Shown in pieces: positions 5,192 through 8,687 of a stretch of 8,687 nucleotides of DNA. Every line of letters starts with the position of its first letter. Within the stretch, counting starts at the first letter, position 1. The translations under genes were made by a program, and so were the position numbers. The DNA is from Enterobacteriaceae bacterium UBA3516 (lineage in GTDB: Bacteria > Pseudomonadota > Gammaproteobacteria > Enterobacterales > Enterobacteriaceae). Where the stretch lies: NCBI GenBank assembly GCA_002377245.1, contig DFPL01000097.1:1-8687 (forward strand), in the 5' to 3' direction. A model generated the notes under the pieces. It did not search any database. It was not told the DNA's origin and saw nothing but the letters and a program-made list of their open reading frames with translations.

Positions 5192-6160
5192 ATGAAAATT
5201 CGCGGCGAGCAGGCCGAGCTGGCGAAAGAACGCGATCAGCTGCAGGGTATTCTCGCTTCTGAACGTAAAATGAACAACCTGCTGAAGAAAGAGCTGCAGG
5301 CTGACGCCGATGCCTATGGTGACGATCGCCGCTCGCCGTTGCATGAACGTGAAGAAGCGAAAGCCATGAACGAGCATGACATGCTGCCGTCCGAGCCTGT
5401 CACCATTGTGCTGTCGCAAATGGGCTGGGTGCGTAGCGCCAAAGGTCATGACATCGATGCGCAAGGGCTTAGCTTCAAAGCAGGAGACAGCTGGAAAGCC
5501 TCTGCGAAAGGCAAGAGCAACCAACCGGTGGTCTTTATCGACTCCACCGGCCGCAGTTACGCCATCGATCCTATCACGCTGCCGTCCGCCCGTGGGCAGG
5601 GTGAGCCGCTGACCGGCAAACTGACGCTGCCGCCTGGGGCGACGGTTGAACACATGGTGATGACTAACGAAGATCAAAAATTGCTGATGGCAAGCGACGC
5701 CGGTTATGGCTTCGTCTGTACGTTCAGCGATTTGATTGCCCGCAACCGCGCCGGTAAGACCCTGATCAGCCTGCCGGACAATTCACGCGTCATGCCGCCG
5801 CTGGAGATTGAAAACGACGCCGACATGCTGCTGGCTATTACCCAGGCAGGGCGTATGTTGATGTTCCCGGTCAGCGACCTGCCGCAGCTTTCCAAAGGTA
5901 AAGGCAACAAAATCATCGGCATTCCTTCTGCGGAAGCGGCGAAGGGCGAAGATGGCCTGGCGCATCTCTACCTGCTACCGCCACAAAGCACGCTGACCAT
6001 TCATGTCGGCAAACGCAAAATCAAGCTTCGCCCCGAGGAGCTGCAGAAAGTGCAGGGTGAACGCGGACGTCGTGGCACCCTCATGCGCGGATTACAACGC
6101 ATTGACCGCGTTGAAATTGACGCCCCTGCTCGTGCCGCAGCAGGCAACAGCGAAGAGTAA
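5192..6160 (+). CDS. parC: ParC C-terminal part: returning coiled-coil helix and beta-pinwheel
   Basis: If translated separately from the ATG directly after the amber codon, this gives 322 residues equal to ParC 431-752. Residues 1 to about 45 (MKIRGEQAELAKERDQ...) are the long returning helix of the coiled coil; DDRRSPL (44-50) is the conserved segment after it. From about residue 67 (SEPVTIVLSQMGW) the five-bladed beta-pinwheel begins, which binds and steers the transported DNA segment and sets the preference for decatenation over supercoiling. Late conserved segments are GKGNKIIGIPSAEA and GERGRRGTLMRG near the end. No Shine-Dalgarno sequence precedes the ATG, so separate synthesis would need termination-reinitiation at TAGATG. 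The more ordinary reading is that this is the 3' part of one parC gene. Confidence 0.75.
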   Translation: MKIRGEQAELAKERDQLQGILASERKMNNLLKKELQADADAYGDDRRSPLHEREEAKAMNEHDMLPSEPVTIVLSQMGWVRSAKGHDIDAQGLSFKAGDSWKASAKGKSNQPVVFIDSTGRSYAIDPITLPSARGQGEPLTGKLTLPPGATVEHMVMTNEDQKLLMASDAGYGFVCTFSDLIARNRAGKTLISLPDNSRVMPPLEIENDADMLLAITQAGRMLMFPVSDLPQLSKGKGNKIIGIPSAEAAKGEDGLAHLYLLPPQSTLTIHVGKRKIKLRPEELQKVQGERGRRGTLMRGLQRIDRVEIDAPARAAAGNSEE

Positions 6161-6174
6161 TTCGTGCATGTCTT

Positions 6175-6198
6175 GCCCCCCTCATTCTGACGGGGGGC
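6175..6198 (+). terminator. Hairpin after parC, possible terminator
   Basis: gcccccc (6175-6181) pairs perfectly with ggggggc (6192-6198) across a 10-base loop, starting 14 bp after the parC stop. The stem is strong, but the bases after it (atcattaaaattt) lack a solid U-run, so termination may be partial and some read-through into plsC is possible. Confidence 0.5.
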
Positions 6199-6223
6199 AT
6201 CATTAAAATTTCCCGTAAAAGCG

Positions 6224-6252
6224 TTGTTTATTCGTGAATTGCGATTAACAAT
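6224..6252 (+). promoter_or_regulatory. Candidate plsC promoter
   Basis: TTGTTT (6224-6229) and AACAAT (6247-6252) are separated by 17 bp and lie in an AT-rich stretch between the parC hairpin and plsC. The matches to consensus are moderate (4/6 for the -10). The 179-bp parC-plsC gap with a hairpin argues that plsC has a promoter of its own, but this exact site is uncertain. Confidence 0.27.
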
Positions 6253-6339
6253 ATGTTTTTTACGGACCCGCATCTGACCTGGCCTTGTGTGTTAATGGCT
6301 CACGTTTCATGCTCATAAGGATGGGTTTTCGAGGTAGCT

Positions 6340-7077
6340 ATGCTATTAATTATTCGCGCAATCATTGTTGTTATTTATTCCATACTGGTCTGTGTATTTG
6401 GCTGCCTGTACTGCTTATTGAGTCCGCGTAATCCGAAGCATGTTGCTACTTTTGGTCATATGTTTGGTCGCCTGGCGCCGGTACTGGGACTCAAAGTGGA
6501 AAAACGTTTTCCGGCAGATTACACCCAGCTTGATAAGGCGATTTATATTGCCAATCACCAGAACAACTACGATATGGTTACCGCGTCCAATATCGTGCAG
6601 CCGCCAACGGTGACTGTGGGTAAAAAGAGCCTGCTCTGGGTGCCGTTCTTTGGTCTGCTGTACTGGCTGACGGGCAACCTGCTTATCGATCGCAATAACC
6701 GTGCAAAAGCCCATGGCACCATTGCGCAAGTAGTGACGCATATCCAGAAACGCAATATCTCTGTCTGGATGTTCCCGGAAGGTACCCGCAGCCGTGGCCG
6801 TGGTTTATTACCGTTTAAAACCGGTGCTTTCCATGCGGCGATTGCCGCAGGGGTGCCGATTATTCCGGTCTGTGTCTCCACAACGTCGAATAAAATCAAT
6901 CTTAACCGCATGAAGAATGGCCTGGTGATTGTCGAAATGCTGCCGCCCATCGAGACCAGCAACTACGGCAAAGATCAGATTCGTGAGCTGGCAGCGCATT
7001 GCCACGACGTGATGGCGAAAAAGATTGAAGCATTAGATAAAGAAGTGGCAGAGCGCGAAGCCACGGGTCGGGTTTGA
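6340..7077 (+). CDS. plsC: 1-acyl-sn-glycerol-3-phosphate acyltransferase PlsC
   Basis: The product is a 245-residue inner-membrane enzyme, the same length as E. coli PlsC. It transfers a fatty acyl group from acyl-ACP or acyl-CoA to the sn-2 position of lysophosphatidic acid, making phosphatidic acid, the precursor of all membrane phospholipids. Residues 1 to about 28 are hydrophobic and anchor the enzyme. The acyltransferase motifs are present: the catalytic HX4D in NHQNNYD (His73, Asp78), the LLIDRNNR block (114-121), the substrate-binding FPEGTRSRG (145-153) and VPIIPV (182-187). The ATG is supported by GAGG at 6331-6334, 5 bases upstream. It is followed 67 bp later by sufI and probably shares a transcript with it. 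Confidence 0.97.
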   Translation: MLLIIRAIIVVIYSILVCVFGCLYCLLSPRNPKHVATFGHMFGRLAPVLGLKVEKRFPADYTQLDKAIYIANHQNNYDMVTASNIVQPPTVTVGKKSLLWVPFFGLLYWLTGNLLIDRNNRAKAHGTIAQVVTHIQKRNISVWMFPEGTRSRGRGLLPFKTGAFHAAIAAGVPIIPVCVSTTSNKINLNRMKNGLVIVEMLPPIETSNYGKDQIRELAAHCHDVMAKKIEALDKEVAEREATGRV

Positions 7078-7096
7078 TCGCCCGTTTTAATGATGT

Positions 7097-7113
7097 CGGG
7101 AAATGACTTCCCG
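7097..7113 (+). other. Intercistronic hairpin between plsC and sufI
   Basis: cgggaa (7097-7102) and ttcccg (7108-7113) form a perfect 6-bp stem with a 5-base loop. There is no U-run, so it is not a standard terminator. It may influence mRNA stability or the relative expression of plsC and sufI. Confidence 0.35.
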
Positions 7114-7144
7114 TCCGGTCTATTCAGTTTCACACGGAGCAACT

Positions 7145-8557
7145 ATGTCACTCAGTCGGCGTCAATTTATTCAGGCATCTGGCGCGGCACTTTGCGCCAG
7201 CGCGATGCCGCTGAGGGCGAACGCCGCCGGGCAGCAACCTCCGTTGCCCATCCCTCCGTTGCTGGAGTCCCGCCGTGGTCAGCCGCTGTTTCTCACCCTG
7301 CAACGTGCGCACTGGTCGTTCGCCACCGGAACACGCGCGCAGGTGTGGGGCGTTAACGGGCGCTACCTCGGCCCCACCATCCGCGTATGGAATGGCGATG
7401 ACGTCAAGCTGATTTACAGCAACCGCCTGACGGAAAACGTCGCCATGACGGTGAGCGGTTTGCAGGTGCCGGGCCCGCTGATAGGCGGCGCTGCCAGAAT
7501 GATGACCACCAATAATGACTGGGCTCCGGTGCTGCCGATTCGTCAGAATGCGGCCACGTTGTGGTATCACGCCAACACGCCCAATCGCACCGCGCAGCAG
7601 GTGTATAACGGCCTGGCAGGGATGTGGCTGATAGAAGATGAGGTCAGCAAATCACTGCCCATTCCGAACCACTACGGTGTAGACGATTTCCCGATCATTA
7701 TTCAGGATAAACGGCTGGATAACTTCGGCACCCCGGAGTATAGCGAGCCGGGCAGCGGCGGCTTTGTGGGCGACACGCTAATGGTGAATGGCGCCCAGAG
7801 TCCGTTTGTTGAAGTGTCGCGCGGCTGGGTGCGGTTGCGCCTGCTCAATGCCTCTAACTCACGCCGTTATCTTTTGCAGATGAGCGACGGTCGTGCGCTG
7901 CATGTGATTTCCGGCGATCAGGGCTTTTTGCCGGTACCGGTGTCGATCAAACAGCTGGCGCTGGCGCCGGGTGAGCGACGGGAAATTCTGGTCGATATGA
8001 CCAATGGTGACGAGGTCTCGCTCACCTGCGGTGAAGCGGCGGGGATTGTTGACCGTCTGCGGGGGTTCTTTGAGCCGTCGAGCATTCTTATCTCAACCTT
8101 AGTCCTGACCCTGCGGCCCACCGGGCTGCTGCCGCTGGTGACCGATACGCTGCCGATGCGTCTGCTGCCTGCGGACATCCTGACCGGCACGCCCACCCGC
8201 AGTCGTGATATTACCCTTGGCAGTGACCCGGGCATCAACGGCCAGCTGTGGGACCCCCAGCGCCTCGACATGACGGCGCAGCAGGGAACCTGGGAGCGCT
8301 GGACGGTTCGTGCCGACATGCCGCAGTCGTTCCATATGGAAGGCGTGATGTTCCAGGTGCGTAACGTCAATGGCGCGATGCCTTTTGCCGAAGACCGGGG
8401 ATGGAAGGACACGGTTTGGGTCGACGGGCAGGTCGAGCTGCTGGTCTATTACGCGCAGCCTTCGTGGCCTCACTTCCCCTTCCAGTACGGTAGCCAGACG
8501 CTCGAAATGGCCGACAGAGGATCATTAGGCCAGCTGTTGGTGAATCCGGCACCGTAA
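7145..8557 (+). CDS. ftsP: Cell division protein FtsP (SufI), Tat-exported
   Basis: The product is a 470-residue precursor, the E. coli SufI length. SufI/FtsP is a periplasmic divisome-stabilising protein, important under stress, and a model substrate of the twin-arginine pathway. The signal peptide has SRRQFIQ (twin Arg5-Arg6), a mildly hydrophobic core and ANA (25-27) before the likely cleavage site. The mature part has the three cupredoxin domains of multicopper oxidases but without the copper sites: WYHANT (140-145) stands where true oxidases have WxHxH, and the C-terminus (HFPFQYGSQTLEMADRG) lacks the HCHxxxH cluster. I chose the ATG at 7145 because it gives the Tat signal and has GGAG (7136-7139) 5 bases upstream; an in-frame ATG at 7103 would add 14 residues before it. 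Confidence 0.96.
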   Translation: MSLSRRQFIQASGAALCASAMPLRANAAGQQPPLPIPPLLESRRGQPLFLTLQRAHWSFATGTRAQVWGVNGRYLGPTIRVWNGDDVKLIYSNRLTENVAMTVSGLQVPGPLIGGAARMMTTNNDWAPVLPIRQNAATLWYHANTPNRTAQQVYNGLAGMWLIEDEVSKSLPIPNHYGVDDFPIIIQDKRLDNFGTPEYSEPGSGGFVGDTLMVNGAQSPFVEVSRGWVRLRLLNASNSRRYLLQMSDGRALHVISGDQGFLPVPVSIKQLALAPGERREILVDMTNGDEVSLTCGEAAGIVDRLRGFFEPSSILISTLVLTLRPTGLLPLVTDTLPMRLLPADILTGTPTRSRDITLGSDPGINGQLWDPQRLDMTAQQGTWERWTVRADMPQSFHMEGVMFQVRNVNGAMPFAEDRGWKDTVWVDGQVELLVYYAQPSWPHFPFQYGSQTLEMADRGSLGQLLVNPAP

Positions 8558-8687
8558 ACGCCCTCATACCTGCGGGGTGAGGGTGAAAATCCACGTCGCC
8601 GCCCACGCGATGGGTTCCCTCGCCACTTGTGGGTTGAGGGATCCCCATAAAAAATACGAGCACGGACAGTTCCCTCTCCTCTTTGGG
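8558..8687. repeat. Imperfect inverted repeats downstream of sufI
   Basis: Two hairpins share the core ccctc...gaggg. The first pairs ccctca (8561-8566) with tgaggg (8578-8583), starting three bases after the sufI stop. The second pairs tccctc (8616-8621) with gaggga (8636-8641) and is followed by an A-run, which is a T-run on the minus strand. A third arm, ccctctcc then tttggg, starts near 8673 and is cut by the window end. They resemble the CCCTC/GAGGG intergenic repeats common in Enterobacter and Klebsiella genomes, and the first may terminate sufI transcription. I see no coding sequence here. Confidence 0.4.

Larger units (their letters stand above)
3902..6160 (+). pseudogene. parC: parC locus, full-length frame with one internal amber codon
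   Basis: Taken as a whole, the locus is 752 codons plus a terminal stop, the exact length of E. coli ParC, with no frameshift. The only defect is TAG at codon 430. It is marked as a pseudogene for strict annotation, but the 321 codons downstream keep the conserved ParC protein sequence, which argues against long decay. Topoisomerase IV (ParC2ParE2) decatenates daughter chromosomes and is normally essential, so a functional product by some route, or a sequencing error, is likelier than true loss. Confidence 0.7.

Noticed and set aside
5189..5194. Programmed frameshift or pyrrolysine insertion at the parC stop
   Set aside because: The frame is the same before and after the stop, so no shift is needed. 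Pyrrolysine coding is not expected in Enterobacteriaceae, and the expected residue is a plain glutamate.
4685..5677. A 330-codon open frame on the minus strand across the parC amber site
   Set aside because: It is antisense to highly conserved parC sequence, its protein has no recognisable domain, and no ribosome site supports it. Long antisense frames are common opposite GC-rich coding DNA.
7103..7144. An upstream ATG start for sufI
   Set aside because: It would put 14 residues ahead of the Tat signal and has no good ribosome site, while the ATG at 7145 has GGAG at proper spacing and gives the family length of 470.

Overview
This window looks like chromosomal DNA from a member of the Enterobacteriaceae. 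Every recognisable protein matches, from memory, an Escherichia coli K-12 protein in length and in long stretches of sequence, but with enough substitutions, and without several genes K-12 carries between them, to suggest a relative such as Enterobacter, Leclercia or Lelliottia. The genus is inferred, not shown.

Layout. Positions 1-179 hold no gene I can recognise. On the minus strand, reading right to left, are the divergently controlled two-component pair qseB (3220-2561) and qseC (2564-1212), then mdaB (1106-525) and ygiN (494-180), two quinone-redox genes that probably form an operon. On the plus strand, starting from the shared qseB/ygiW control region, are ygiW (3369-3782), the parC locus (3902-6160), plsC (6340-7077) and sufI/ftsP (7145-8557). 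The final 130 bases hold imperfect inverted repeats.

How the genes relate. QseC is a membrane histidine kinase and QseB its response regulator. A TTAA-N7-TTAA site of the QseB/PmrA type lies between qseB and ygiW, and YgiW is a small periplasmic OB-fold protein of the stress-response type. MdaB reduces quinones and YgiN oxidises quinols, so they act on the same pool. ParC is the DNA-cleaving subunit of topoisomerase IV, PlsC makes phosphatidic acid, and SufI/FtsP is a Tat-exported division protein: three envelope or cell-division housekeeping functions in a row.

Main anomaly. The parC reading frame, otherwise full length (752 codons) and intact, has an in-frame amber codon (TAG, 5189-5191) where E. 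coli, as I recall it, has glutamate 430. The next codon is the native ATG for methionine 431. A single G-to-T change explains it. Because parC is normally essential, this is a sequence error, a suppressed nonsense mutation, or a ParC made in two pieces. The other notable structures are a parC leader with overlapping, mutually exclusive hairpins and an 18-bp perfect A/T-flank palindrome in the qseB/ygiW control region. I see no phage, insertion sequence, CRISPR array or defence system.
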